Origin: Misgurnus anguillicaudatus
Lineage: Eukaryota; Chordata; Actinopteri; Cypriniformes; Cobitidae
Direction: 5' to 3'
Length of the DNA: 64,000 nt
NCBI RefSeq assembly: GCF_027580225.2
Contig: NC_073352.2
Location: 33,839,501 to 33,903,500, forward strand
The notes below the pieces were generated by a model that ran no database searches, was not told the DNA's origin, and worked only from the letters and a program-made list of their open reading frames with translations. The position numbers and the translations under genes are program-made. Numbering within the stretch: the first letter of the stretch is position 1; every line of letters starts with the position of its first letter. Positions 34,260 to 46,514 of this stretch are shown here, one piece after another.

Positions 34260-35790
34260 ACAAGTACAGTTTAAAAGATGCAGTTAATGTTGCGGTTAAG
34301 GCTTTGCCGCCAAAATTAGGTTAAGCCTTACAGTTAATATTACGATTAGAACTTTACAGTCAATATTACGGCTTACATTTCACAGTCGATATTACTTTTT
34401 CTTTTTATGCGGTATTACACTTTAACTTTGCCGGCCAATTTTACGTTTAAACTTTACTGTCTGTATTACGGTTTGAGCTTGCCAGGCGGTATTGCAGTTT
34501 GAATCTTTCGGGTGATAATGCTGCTTGGACTTGATGGTGGTTTGAACTTTGCGATTGATGTTACTATTTAAACTTTGGCAACAGTATTACAGTTTAAACT
34601 TTGCTGTCAATAGTACGGTTTTAACTTTGCTGTCAATATTACGATTTAAAAATTTGCTGTCAATATTACAGTTTAAACTTTGGTGAAAATATTATGTTTT
34701 TAACTTTGCTATAAGAATTACGGTTTAAACTTTGTTGTCAATATAACAGTTTAAACTTTACAGTCAATATTACAGTTTAAAATGTATAGTCAATATTAAG
34801 TGTTAAACTTTACAGTCAATATTACAGTTTTAAACTTTACAGTCAATATTACAGTTTAAACTTTACAGTCAATATTAAGTTTTAAACTTTACAGTCAATA
34901 TAACAGTTTAAACTTTACAGTCAATGTTACGTTTTAAACTTTGCAGTCAATATTACAGTTTAAACTTTACAGTCAATATTACAGTTTAAACTTTATAGTC
35001 AATATTACGGTTTAAGCTTTACAGCCAATATTACCTTTTAAACTTTGCTGTCAATATTACGGTTTAAACTTTACAGTCAATATTACAGTTTAAACTTTAT
35101 AGTCAATATTACGGTTTAAACTTTACAGCCAATATTACCTTTTAAACTTTGCTGTCAATATTACGGTTTAAACTTTACAGTCAATATTACGTTTTAAACT
35201 TTGCCTCCAATATTACAGTTTAAACTTTACAGTCAATATTACGTTTTAAACTTTGCTGTCAGTATTAAGGATTAAACTTTACAGTCAATATTACGTTTTA
35301 AACTTTGCTGTCAATATTACGAAGTTTGCCGTTAGTATTATGGTTTAAAAATTGCAATCAATATTACGATTTAAACTTTAAAGACAGTGTTACGGTTTAA
35401 ACTTTGCGGTCAATATAATGGTTTAAACTTTACAGTCAATATTACATTTTAAACTTTGCAGTCAATATAACAAAGTTTGAAGTTAGTTTTACGGTTTAAA
35501 ATTTGCAGTCAATATTACAGTTTAAAGTTTAAAGTCAATATTACAGTTAAACTTTAAAATAAATATTATGGCTTAAACCACAGGTTAAACTTTTGTTCTT
35601 TACCTTTTAGGTTAAAGGCAATATTATGGTTTGAACTTGCCGGTTTGACCTTGTTTGAAAATCACAACTGCTTTTACAATTTACACATTGCAGTTGGTAT
35701 TACAATTTTACAGTTTTAAACTTTACGGTCGATATTACGTTTTGACTGCAGTCAGTATTGTGATTTACACTTATCACAGTTTAACTCTTT
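34260..35790. repeat. 26-bp minisatellite, about 1.5 kb
   Basis: The consensus unit is ACAGTTTAAACTTTACAGTC plus AATATT, repeated roughly 59 times. Units vary mainly at the second to fourth bases (ACAG, ACGG, ACGT, ACCT) and in TTTACAG versus TTTGCTG. The outer parts are decayed and the centre is homogeneous. About 34980-35185 contains two adjacent copies of a four-unit block (104 bp), a higher-order repeat. There are no constant-repeat/variable-spacer pairs, so this is not a CRISPR array. Confidence 0.95.
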
Positions 35791-35799
35791 CCCAGCCAT

Positions 35800-37689
35800 T
35801 GAAGAGCTTTCTCTGCAATTAAGAGAAAAGGCTTCCCTGCCAATGAGGTATTTTTATGGCAATCCAATCCAATACGGTAAAAACTCCTATTTTGATCATT
35901 GTTCTAAATCTGATCTCTTATAAAAGTCCTTTATAAAAATGCAATAATCTCAGCTTTTTGCTCAAAATTTGATATTTTTGAAGAAACCATAATGTCTGTG
36001 TTGGGTATGGATTGGTGATGAGGCATGTTTTTTGCATAAGAAAAAGCAGAATCGTGCATTGTAGACTGTTTTGACGAGCATTGCATTCTAAACATCTGCC
36101 TTCTTTCTGATCTCTGATAGGGACTTTCCATTCGCAGACACTCATTAATCAAAGCAAAACTCATCATAACAAGTCCACGTCACTTTTCTTTATTCAATCC
36201 TTCACACCCGGCCTACGAAACACTGATTTCACTATTTAGCAATTCAAAAACAATTTTTAGGTGTTACTTTGTTATGTAGCCGCGCTGCAATCACTAGTAG
36301 TGACTGATTACATACCTCTGTTTTCTTTAGTTTACTATCAGCTGCGAGTTTTCCTGCTCATAAGTTAAAGAATAGCAAAGATGTTCAGGACAGGAGTGGT
36401 AGAACCGACAAGAAAAACATCTGGGAATACATTTAATATCAATATGAGATCCGAGATAAACCAGGATTATTAATTCGATGAATAACAATGGAAGCAGAAG
36501 ACTTGCGAAGGAGTTGTCTGTGTTTCATAGCTCTTTTCTGGCAGAGAAACGAAATTCGTTATAACAACGAATTTGCAATATTGATGGATTTTCCTTATAA
36601 TGCCATTCCAAAACATTAACACAGACTCTTGCGAACTCGGAGCGTGACGCAGGAATGGATCTTCGCTTTTGAGAAATGTCGCTGGCAAAGTTGAAGGGTT
36701 GAAATCAATTTTCAGCAAGTTCTCAGCTCAGGGCGTCAGTCTAACCATAACAATATAAAAGAGTATCGGTTCATGGTGTCAGAGAAGTGTTGCAGATATG
36801 TCCTTCCTTCACGTAAGGAGTTTGTGGTTTGGGGCCAGATTCAATTTATGCCTTTGTCTCCTGTCCTGGGTTAAGCTGCGTCATTTGTAACCAAGACATA
36901 ACATGAAATTTAAGGCCTTTTGTTCCTGAGTGCTATTCGGTCCATTCGCCTTCCCACTGAGTTCACAATTTAATAAAATCTGGAATATATTCACGCGCAC
37001 TCCATAAACAAAAACGTACCATTTTTCTTCTCTGCAGGACCAAATCACTTTTAACAATCTATCTCTTTGTCTCTGCCTCTCGCTCCATCTCGGAAAAAAA
37101 ATGGCCTAATTCGCTTTTTGTCAAGGAGACAAAATACATGACATTTTTAAGGGCTCGGATATCCTAGTAAGTCAAAATAAAAATCGGTTAGTGAAAAAGA
37201 AACTGAGTGAGAATCACCTTGCCGTGAGCTTCAAACAGATCGGACTCATTTTCTGGGATTTGATGTCGGAGATTGTATAAATATCATGGCCCCGCTTCAA
37301 ACTATTCTGTTAATCCCTTTATCTTACCTTTAAACTTTGATTGCATGTTAAACTATGTTGACTAGTTTAGAGGAAATCTGTACTTCCTTAGCATTAGCGA
37401 TCCTGTTCTTTGCATCTGCGATTAAACAAATTAAAAGTTGCAGTATTTATCTTTTATGGTTTGACAAATGTTTTTGTGCTATCCGTGTGCCAAACAATAA
37501 AAACAGAGCTAAGATGCTCTATAACATGTAGGTCTGGCTTGAACACTAAAATGACTTAAATATCTCCTTCTGTGCAAGCTATTGAGATGTTTTCATATTG
37601 TCCACCAATTAACATGCAAAAAGTCTGACCATTTATTGGCACTTGTAGCAAAAAATCACTTGGCTGGATAATGCCTTACACCTTTAGCT
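35800..37689. other. Low-repeat region, candidate conserved non-coding DNA
   Basis: I see no transposon ends in most of this 1.9 kb. 36770-37330 has many homeodomain-type TAAT/ATTA motifs and a pyrimidine tract followed by CTGCAG (37023-37038), but no matching open frame. It is the longest repeat-poor block downstream of the FGF gene. Enhancer function is inference. Confidence 0.3.
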
Positions 37690-38520
37690 ATGCACACAAG
37701 TAATAGTGATGCTTGTCCTAATGCTTGTCTTGTATATGTAAATGAAAGCTCAACCACATTGTCTGATTCCAATCTAAAAAAACTTCCCTTTTTCTCAAGC
37801 ACACCAGAGCTAATAACGCGTGGACCACTGCCAGCATTGACTTATAGAGCCAGTGATGTAATGTTTGTACAATATAAGGTTATTTCACTTCGATGTCAGG
37901 CTACACCCTCACCTGTGATTATTCAATCCCTGAGGAATCTCGGCAGGTCGAGCAGAAGGGCAGACGTTGATGTCTGTGTGACAGAAAGAGCTCTGGCGGG
38001 TACACGGCCCAAACAAACAGGTTTGCACAAAGCTAAACTACGGTTGTGCTGGCACCCGTTCAAGAGCATGAAGGTTTCTGTGCACGAATGGGCGGTGGCG
38101 GGTTTTGTGCTAGATGTGTGGTCATCTTACACACAGCCGAGGTGTTTCCTCAGGAGAGAGACCCTGTGAGAAGATCTCGCTCTCGCTCTCTTTCTCTGTT
38201 AAGAGACACCAGCTGCTCAAACAGTCCAGATGTACGTGGAGACCTACAGGAGTCATACATGAAACATAAAGTACAGTTTTAGAACCAGCACTCAAGCCAT
38301 CACATTTTGTTTAAATGTTTTGATTATATGGGCTGATAAATATTTCACAAATGTTATTAAAATGAGGGCAGAACCAATAATAAAAAAAAGCTTTTGGTCA
38401 GACAATGAACTTCTCAATGCCCAATAACTCAAGGTCAATGTGATTAAAACATTTGCCTTTTTTCCATTGAAATATTAGTTCTTATTTCATAATTGTTGAT
38501 TTTTTTCTTCATTATTACAG

Positions 38521-38598
38521 TGCACAGGACTTTTTAAAAATCCTTTTCGGATTGGATTTTCTGATCACACTTCATTTGGATGGACTGATTGTGGCGCA
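38521..38598 (+). other. Orphan exon-like segment, 78 nt, in phase
   Basis: A strong acceptor (TTTTTTTCTTCATTATTACAG) with its last base at 38520 and a consensus donor GTAAGT at 38599 enclose 26 open codons. One frame starts CTGLFKNPFRIGF and ends WTDCGA; another is also open. I do not recognise the peptide. It could be an exon of an unknown gene or transcript, or a chance match. Confidence 0.2.
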
Positions 38599-38879
38599 GT
38601 AAGTTTCGGGTCACTTTTTAGCTCCTGCAAATAAAAGATGGTGATCAGGGTGCTGTGATTTGCTGGGGGGGGGGTGGTTGGCGATTATCCCCACCTCTGG
38701 TCTTTATATCCCTTTCTCTCAAAATTTACCCCCCCCATGATTAATGGTCATTAAAGGGCCATATAAACGGCCTAAAATAAAGATAATTTAATATTAAGTA
38801 AAAACACTGCCATGCAATAGTGCAAACAACAGTAAAATCATGAATGGAGTATTAGTGTCTGCGCTTTTGCTACTGTGAC

Positions 38880-39330
38880 AAAAGGTGACAGCGAGTCTAG
38901 GTTTTGTCATAATCCCTTGTTAATCCATGCCCGGATTTTTGGTGACATTTTCCGAATGTCACCAAACATTAATAATCTATTTCAGAGCGAAAACAGCCAA
39001 ATAATAAATGAAAAGGATTCCAGCATATCATTGTATTTCTTTGGACTTTGGATTTGTTTTCTGTTTTTTAAACCATTTTCGCTTGGGTTTAGGGTTAGAT
39101 TTCACATTTGTTTAAGCAGGTTATTTAATATACAGGTTTCTCTATGTTTTTATCTATATTTAAGCCATGGTCGCTTGGAGTTGGGGTTAGAGTTGGGGTT
39201 TGGGTTAGGATGTCATTTTTATATAACAAAAAGTTGTTCTAACCCTAGACCCAGGCGAAAATGGTAAAAAAAACAGAAAACAAATGAGAAAAAAATAAAT
39301 AAAACGTCACGAAACGATTCGCCATATAAG
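38880..39330. mobile_element. Degraded foldback 'ACGA' relative
   Basis: Blocks such as TTCGCTTGGGTTTAGGGTTA and GGTCGCTTGGAGTTGGGGTT, with a closing ACCCTAGACCCAGGCGAAAA, resemble the core of the foldback family at 51289-51764. Ends are not defined. A poly-G run lies just before it (38666-38677). Confidence 0.5.
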
Positions 39331-39854
39331 TGAATGGGAAGGACTGGCGTATCATATGCACGCAAAATCGGAATTTGGCGTATCTATTGCACAATAATCA
39401 CACTGCGTGTCATTTGTATGCTTTTTGGTGAGAATGGGTTGGGCAACCTCGAGTCAGGGGGGAGGGGAATGGGATACACGGCTCTACAATAATTTAAAAG
39501 TGATTGCAGTACCATTTTTGGCCACCATCCTACATACGGTTCCTTTAAGAGTTTATAAGCAGAGAAAAAATATAGATAGGATGAAATGTTTTTCCCATTT
39601 TTGGCATTTTGTAAAACTTTTGTGAAAATCACAAAAAAATGCTGCACCTTTTAAAAAAATGTCTGGTGGGGAATGAGTTAACTATTATGATTACAAACAA
39701 GTGTTTTTGCATGTCTGGCTCAAAACATAAAGAATAAACAAACAATCAACATACAGGCGCTATGGAAGCTGTCACAGTAGGAGACATTTAAAAGGAGGCA
39801 ATTGATGATTTTTGGAGACGGAAATACTATATCTCATCTTGAAGTCACCAAAAG

Positions 39855-40040
39855 GGTGCATTTCCCAAAAGCATTATTAGCCAACTACTGTCGTTCCTTT
39901 TGTCGTTACTGACAAGGTTCAACGATTTGGTGTTTCCCGAAATAATAGTTCCAACCAATATTCGCAAGCTGCATCACAAATTTGTGTGGTTTGAATGACA
40001 GCTCTTCATCTGTCGTTAGAAGCATCGTTCACACTTTTCC
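39855..40040. repeat. Second copy of the repeat at 5225
   Basis: GCATTTCCCAAAAGCATTAT, GTTCAACGATTTGGTGTTTC and GACAGCTCTTCATCTGTCGT match the intronic copy in order. Confidence 0.6.
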
Positions 40041-40500
40041 AATGGTTGTATTTGTTACCATTATTAAATGCATTTTCTAACATAAACTAACAATGAGCAA
40101 TACTTCTACAGCATTAATTAATCTCAGTTCATGAACTGTAAAAAACCGCAGCAAAGTTAAAACAACTTGGTTTTGCAAGTCAATGCAACATACTATTTTA
40201 AGTTTTGACCAGAGAATAGTTGACATAACTTAATTTTTAAGTTAAAGTAGCATAACATATAAGTTAAACCACTGAAACTAAACTATATGTTGATTTGACA
40301 AAAGTTACTTAAATATTATTAAATTGAAAAGTTTTTTTTTAAGTAACTTTTAACATTAGTTAATGCACCATGAACTAACATGAATAACTGTACTGGCATT
40401 AACTAACATTAATCAAATGCAGAAAAACTATATTGTTTATTGTTAGCTAACATTTACTAATGTTAACAAATACAACCTTATTGTAAAGTGTTACCATAAT
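40040..40500. mobile_element. DNA repeat ending in TTGTAAAGTGTTACC, split by a CACTG-class MITE
   Basis: AACTAACAATGAGCAATACT and TGCACCATGAACTAACATGA belong to an abundant repeat whose right end is TTATTGTAAAGTGTTACC (40479-40496). It is interrupted at about 40135-40345 by a palindromic element with CTGTAAAAAAC and AAGTTTTTTTTTAAG ends. A right-end fragment of the same repeat is at 48582-48715. Confidence 0.6.
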
Positions 40501-40509
40501 TTTCAAGTT

Positions 40510-41770
40510 ATGCAAGTGCTGACAAAGATTTCAGAGAGAGAGAGAGAGAGAAGGAAGAGAAAAGGTAATGAAGAGAAGAGACAGTCAGATAGACAGGTCA
40601 GAGGTTAAACATTGCTCAGTCATGGTCCCTCCCAGTCCATTTGCCTTTCCTATAGTAAGCCGTAAGCTCATGTTTTCATTAACGCCAAGGTTCAAGGTGG
40701 AATCCAGCCCGGCTCTACTTACTCAAATACGCTGTTGTTTAAAGCGTGCGGCCCTTTAATCTGTGAATATTTCAGCTAACAATTTCAGACACAATCGTTT
40801 GCCGTCAGGTAAACTCCAAAATAGCCAAATATTTTGACAGATTCCAAGGTTACTGAAATATTTTGATGGAAGCCGAAGCAAAATATTTTGATAAGAAGGC
40901 CTGAAAGAAGAAATTAATGGCATATTGTCGAGGACCCGTCATGTTCTCGGGCATTATGTGAGCATGTGTAAAAAGATAAGGCTTAGAGCTCATGGCTTTT
41001 AACAGCCGACCGAATGTGTTTCTCGTTGACTGGAACGGTTTCGGCCGTGGCATGTCGAGTGGAGCGGTGTAAGAAAGGCTTTAATTCATAATTTTAGGAA
41101 TGAGAGCATCCATAAGTGTCCTGGAGAGGTGTAAACAAAGCCACACATTCAACAGGACTAATCTCCTCTATACAACATAAGCTTAGATGTGAGCCCCGGC
41201 TGGCGCTGGAGATCTTACTCATCTGGATGAGATTGAAAAGATTTCATCGAACGCCGCTGCGTCACTGTGTTTACATACATGTTTATAATATAAAGATATT
41301 TCGATGACAGGCTACTTAATGTTTGGGTGTTCACGTTCTTTCACTTTATCCACGTCGAAACCCAAGTAATAGCAGTAGTCGAATGCTCCGGTCTTAGACG
41401 TGTTATTTCTGAGCGGCACTTGAAAGTAAAGTGTGTCATTTTTAAAGCACTTTTTCTTCACAAACATTTCAATACATCAATATTTCAACCAATGAAAGGT
41501 AGTGTTTGGAGATGCGCCTAACCTAACCTAATCTGTCTGTCCGACAAAGAGATTGTTTAGGAAAACTGGTTCCTAAAAAGTTCCTGGTATTTTTTGCAAT
41601 TGTGTTTGGTGACGCTAGTGGCACGGAAATTACATACAGTTCATCATCTCTATATAGATTGGGTTGCTCTGTGTCTTTAAACCTATTAGATTACTGAGGT
41701 TTGAGCTCTCGTCGATTGCTATAGATTTCCTTGATTCATAGATTCATCATGGTTGTTAAATGGACTAAAC
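40510..41770. other. Low-repeat stretch with a GA run, no gene
   Basis: (GA)n is at 40532-40551. 40600-41330 shows no repeat ends and reads as unique DNA. No convincing exon is present. Confidence 0.3.
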
Positions 41771-42396
41771 ATGTAGGGGAAAGCGGCGCACAAAGTAATG
41801 CTTTTTGGCTATATCATTCCAAAAATATTTAAATAAGATGAATATTTTTTACACAATCAACAAAAACATCTGTGCTACAAATGAACACTTACAGTTTTTT
41901 TGTGGGATCTACAGTTCTCGTACAATTACACCGAAAGTGACAGGAGTGCAAAGGTTAAAACATTACCCCATAGGTGGGGCTAATTGTAACAAACAGAAGG
42001 TTTGTTGACACCTGCTAGAAAATTTAGTTTAAACACAAAAAAACTTTAAAAAATTATGTCTGTATATACTAAAGGTGGATATTGTTTCTATATCTGCCTA
42101 TAATAGATAAATATCCACACATTCATCCATCCATCATCCTTCATCTAACCATCCTGGTGTTATGCATCAATGCATATAAATAGATTTTTTAAAAGGGCCG
42201 CACAATTAAGACAAAAAAAATCATAATTGTCAATTATTTTCCTTGAGGTTGTATTAACAGATATCAATTTGATTAAATGTCAAGTATTTACATTGTTTTC
42301 TTTTCATTATCATTGTATACCCGAGGCTTAATTGTAACAATGTGTGACAACTTACCCCGCTGTGTAAAAATGATTTCAATCCCAGCTATCAGTAAT

Positions 42397-43199
42397 GCTG
42401 CGTTTACACCAGCCGCGGTAGAGGCATCAAGCGCGAGTGATTCTCAATGTTAAGTCAATGTGAAGATGCGTTGACGCGTGTCTGGAGGTCTCGTGGTGCG
42501 AATGAGGCGTTTAGCGCAGCGCGGTAGACGCGATTCCGCCTCATTTGTGCGTCTAGTTCGCGCGAATTGGCAAGAATGGTGCTTTTTGTGCATTTTCCGT
42601 TTGACGCAAATGTGCGGATGACACCCAAGTTGAAAATTTTGAAATTTGGCGGATTTTCATGCTTCGTTAACCAATCAGGTGCCTGCTTGCTGCTGTGGTG
42701 ACAGTCCTGCCCGGAGTCACTCATTCAACATGAAGGAACGCTCGATATTGTCCGTGAGCAGTCACCCGGAGCTATACGACACAAGTTCTTATTTCTATAG
42801 AGGAGACAGGAATACAAAGGACCTCGCTTGGAAGAGTGTCAGTGAGGACATCGTGCAACCTGGTAAGTTGTAAATACACATTTCACTTTTGAGTTTCGTG
42901 ACGTTTATCGACCTGCAGCATTTCTGCCATTTTTTATCCCCCTATAGTAAGGTGACCAAATACAAACCAGTAACTCTCTCGATAAATGCACAATTTAGCC
43001 ATCTTGCAAACAGACAACCGAATAGCACTTGCCCCTCCCACAAGAAGCGGATTTCGCCTCTGACGCGCATCAAATGCTTGCTTTTTCCGCGCGTCTACTT
43101 TGCTCTAAATGCACAAATGCATTCAAACTGTTCATGCAGAAAACTAGGCGCGGTACACGCGATTTTGGCGCCTCAAACGCGGTTGGTGTAAACGCGGCC
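42397..43199. mobile_element. Harbinger-like non-autonomous element keeping a MADF exon
   Basis: Ends are GCTGCGTTTACACCAGCCGCG and CGCGGTTGGTGTAAACGCGGC. It is CG-rich compared with its surroundings (many GCGC and ACGCG). The interior carries a protein-coding relic at 42730-42862 that fits the accessory DNA-binding protein of PIF/Harbinger elements. No DDE transposase is present. The 3-bp target duplication expected for Harbinger is not clear at the ends. Confidence 0.7.
42730..42862 (+). pseudogene. MADF-domain first exon inside the Harbinger-like element
   Basis: The frame starts at an ATG preceded by TTCAAC and reads MKERSILSVSSHPELYDTSS, then an Arg-rich stretch and DLAWKSVSEDI. HPELYD and (D/E)xAWxxV/IxE are the two signature blocks of the MADF (Myb/SANT-like) DNA-binding domain found in PIF/Harbinger accessory proteins and host relatives. 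The open frame ends at an excellent splice donor, CCTG|GTAAGT at 42863. About 44 codons, with no stop or frameshift. The next exon is missing, so it is a fragment, unless it is spliced to flanking sequence. Confidence 0.7.
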
Positions 43200-43511
43200 T
43201 TACTAGGAGTTGCTGACATGTTACCTAAAACATAACACCATTTTGAAACAAGACAGTGATTGAAGTAACATAATGTTGAATTTGGTGTCGAAAAAAAACA
43301 TAAGATGAAGAAATGTACTTCCATCTATCCAAAACACTCTTTGTTCAATATCTTAACCAAAACACTTAAAAAAAAGAAAATGACTGAAAGCACAGATTGC
43401 TCAGCCCTGTATAAATATGTCAGTAGGCGTGTTAAAATTAACCCTGCGTTAGTTTGTGCCCTGCTCACCCCTACAGTGTTTTTTTTAGTCAGAAAGCCAC
43501 GGATTTCTACA

Positions 43512-43675
43512 CACTCAGAAAAAAGGTACAAGTAGGTACAACAGTTGTCACTGGGGCGGTAGATTTTCAAAAAGTATGATGCATACTGGTACCTCAAATG
43601 TACAAATCTGTACCTAAATGGTACATATTAGGACCTCTTGTCCAAGTGACAATGTTGTACCTTTTTCTGAAAGTG
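43512..43675. mobile_element. Palindromic MITE with CACTCAGAAAAAAGGTACAA ends
   Basis: The right end TTGTACCTTTTTCTGAAAGTG mirrors the left. Inner TGTACCTAAATGGTACATAT is itself palindromic. Related remnants lie at about 23300-23370 and 46284-46510. Confidence 0.7.
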
Positions 43676-43679
43676 TTCT

Positions 43680-45200
43680 GTCTCAATATTTTCTTATTTT
43701 CCAACATAAAAAAACATCTTGGCTATTGAGGAATGTGTCTTCATTACACTGTGCTAGGTAAAATGTCTGAACCGTACAGGAGATCGTTCCTACACTGCTA
43801 AGTTACCAGGAAAACAAATCTTGATTCTTGTTCATTTTCAATTAATCAGACGATCCACTATTTACATGTAAGTGGATGTGTTATTCTAAAGACATGTAAA
43901 CATCTAAAGCAAACGATCAGCCAGCCAATATATGACTTGAATCCCATTACTTTGTGTGCTGAATGAAAGTTATTCCAGCAGTAAAAACTGAGCTCATGAA
44001 AAACTTCAGCTTCAAACAGATCCCATTACACAAAAGTCTTTGCTTTTGATAAAAACTAAACACTTTTATCTATAAAAAACCCTGCATTCACACACAGCTT
44101 CAGTATGAGGTGATATTGCACTGTGCCAAGCAACGGCACGCTATACATGCAGTTAACTGGCCGGCACTCAGCACTCATTTTTGGGGTGTTTTCGCTGTGC
44201 AATTTGCATTAATGAATCAGGTGTGAAAACTATCCAGACAGTGCATGCAAATAAACAATGCTGTCAGCAGGTGCAAATACTTCCCAGAGTTCACCGGGAG
44301 GGTAAACAGGTTTTTGTTTAGCGATGTGCATTAGGTTATACATTGGGGTTAGACGTTGGTTCTGCTTGACCTGAGAGCGAATCTCTTAAATGGTGAACCG
44401 AGGCATTTTTGAGAGATTTCCTTTTGAGTGATGAGAAGATCTTCACCAGGTTTTGGGTGTCCAGTGTAAACACTGTCTGATTCTAATCTAAGATTAGAAG
44501 AGAAATGAGTCCCTAAAAGCAACATAAAATTTCCAGTAAGAAATACTTTCCAGCTCATATCAAAGGCTCTTAGGATGCACAATTCATTACATCAGTTGCT
44601 GTTCAGCATCACAGTTTTAAAAGTATGCTTCTTAATTTATATCAAATGCTTCTTAATTTGCGTCACATTATCTAGTTTTTGTAAGCTTCCTACCACCCAA
44701 AATGTAGCAAATAGAGGATTTTATAGACAAAGAAAGCGAGTGCATAAATTCAAGAGCCTCCCCTTTGATCTAAACGACATTGTTTATGACGCATAAATGC
44801 TTATGTAGTTTCTCTCTAGTGCATACTGTACAACATGATGAGCAATGCACTGCGGCGGGGGTTTACGCAGTCATGCATGTCTTTCCAATACTAGGTGGAT
44901 ACTTGATCTAATCGCTCATGGGTTTGCTGGCCATAAACAGAGTTTTCATTCGGCTTCGATTTACATGACAAAGCCATCCCTGCTAATAAACACCAGCTTT
45001 ATACAGCTTGCACTTTCATGCTGGGCCAAACTTCTTAAGTAGTTTGGCGAAGGTCAAGATGGCGAACGAGCATAATGCTGCACAACAGCAGAACTTGCCT
45101 GATAAAGCTGGTTAACCCACATGGTCTTTCTGGTTAACCTGGTTGACATTCCTACACATTAAGAAAATAAGATTTTTCTTTGCAGCAATGCCATAGAAAA
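43680..45200. other. No recognised gene
   Basis: Unique-looking AT-rich DNA. Short frames here (44349-45042) have no splice context, codon bias or recognisable motif. Confidence 0.35.
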
Positions 45201-45208
45201 ACATTGGT

Positions 45209-45820
45209 AGCACTTTATTTTACAGTACGTGTACTTACCTTGTATATGGTACATATTTTGTACTTACAGAAAAATGTGTGGTTTCTTACTTTTGAGTATC
45301 TACATGGTAATTAAAGGGTATAATTACTGTACTTACCAGTGGTACATACTTGGTAGTTATTATTTAACTCTCGGTAAGTACTGGGTAATACCAGATACAT
45401 ACTTATACTGTAACTAACAAATAACACTACAGTACAGTTACAATATACATACACTATAAGTACCTGCTATTAATTACACTGGCCTGTAAGTAAAATACAC
45501 TTACCATGTGCATACAATTTGTATGTACAGTAGTGTTTGTTGTCATACATGTACACTAAAAGTACCTGTCATTAATCCGCACTTGCCTGTAAGTACAAAA
45601 TACTTATAATGTACATTCATTTGTAAGTACAGTAGTGTTTTTTTATTAGTTACAGTATACCCACACTATATATATGTATCTGGTATTACCCAGTACTTAC
45701 ATAGAGTTACATAATAACTACCAAGTATATACCACTCGTAAGTACAGTAATTTGTCTGTAAGTACAACATATTTACCATATATGTACAAGGCAAGTACAC
45801 GTACTGTAAAATAAAGTGCT
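45209..45820. mobile_element. Palindromic MITE with AGCACTTTATTTTACAGTAC ends
   Basis: The right end GTACTGTAAAATAAAGTGCT is the exact inverse of the left 20 bp. Arms are full of AAGTACA/TGTACTT motifs, including GGTAATACCAGATACATA and its mirror near 45680. Confidence 0.85.
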
Positions 45821-45893
45821 AAAAATGTTGGTTCTTCCAGAAACCTTCAACGGTTCATAAAAAATGTCTTTCATATCTTTTTATAGATTTTTG

Positions 45894-46273
45894 AGTGCTG
45901 GGCAAAGATTAATCGCAATTAATCGCATACAAAATAAAAGTGATTTTTTGCATAATATATGAGTGTGTGCTGTGTGTAATTATTATGCATATATAAATAC
46001 ACACACACACACACACACACACACGCACGCATGCACGCACACAAGAAATATTTACATTTGTATATATATTTATTTATATGTTTATATATTCTATATGATA
46101 TATACATTTTAAAAAAGTATGTATAAATAAAAAATCTGAAATTAATATATGTATGTGTGTGTAGTTAAAAATACATAATTATTACACACAGTACACACAC
46201 ACACACACATATTATGCAAAATATCACTTTTATTTTGTATGCGATTAATCGTGATTACTCTTTGCCCAGCACT
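45894..46273. mobile_element. Inverted-repeat MITE with AGTGCTGGGCAAAGATTAAT ends
   Basis: The right end contains GCGATTAATCGTGATTACTC and TTTGCCCAGCACT, the inverse of the left. The centre carries a (CA)n run at 46002-46037 and TATATA-rich arms. Same family as 21552-22165. Confidence 0.85.
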
Positions 46274-46514
46274 ACTTTTTCAACTACACTTTCAGAAATA
46301 AGGTAAAAAAGCTTTTACTGGGATGGCGCACTTTATACAGGTCCTACTATGAAACCAATTATATTCAGTTTTGTATCCTTGATGCACCAATATGTATCTG
46401 TGAGGTACTAATAAGCATTCTTTGGATACAAATGTGTGCGTTTTTGAAAGGGTATCGCTCCAGTGACACATGTTGATGTTGATGTTTTTTTCTTGAACTT
46501 TCCAGCCAGACAAA

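Larger units (their letters stand above)
41774..43473. mobile_element. Element with TAGGGG...CACCCCTA ends, split by a Harbinger-like element
   Basis: The left end TAGGGGAAAGCGGCGCACAA and the right end TGTGCCCTGCTCACCCCTA are inverted with a few mismatches. Right-end sequence matches 15340-15423. The unit is interrupted at about 42397-43199. Confidence 0.6.

Noticed and set aside
34260..35790. Possible CRISPR array
   Set aside because: Units are contiguous 26-bp tandem repeats with no unique spacers, in a vertebrate genome.
37690..38169. 159-codon open frame on the plus strand
   Set aside because: The longest frame in the window, but composition is random, no domain or signal is visible, there is no promoter or splice context, and another frame overlaps its end.
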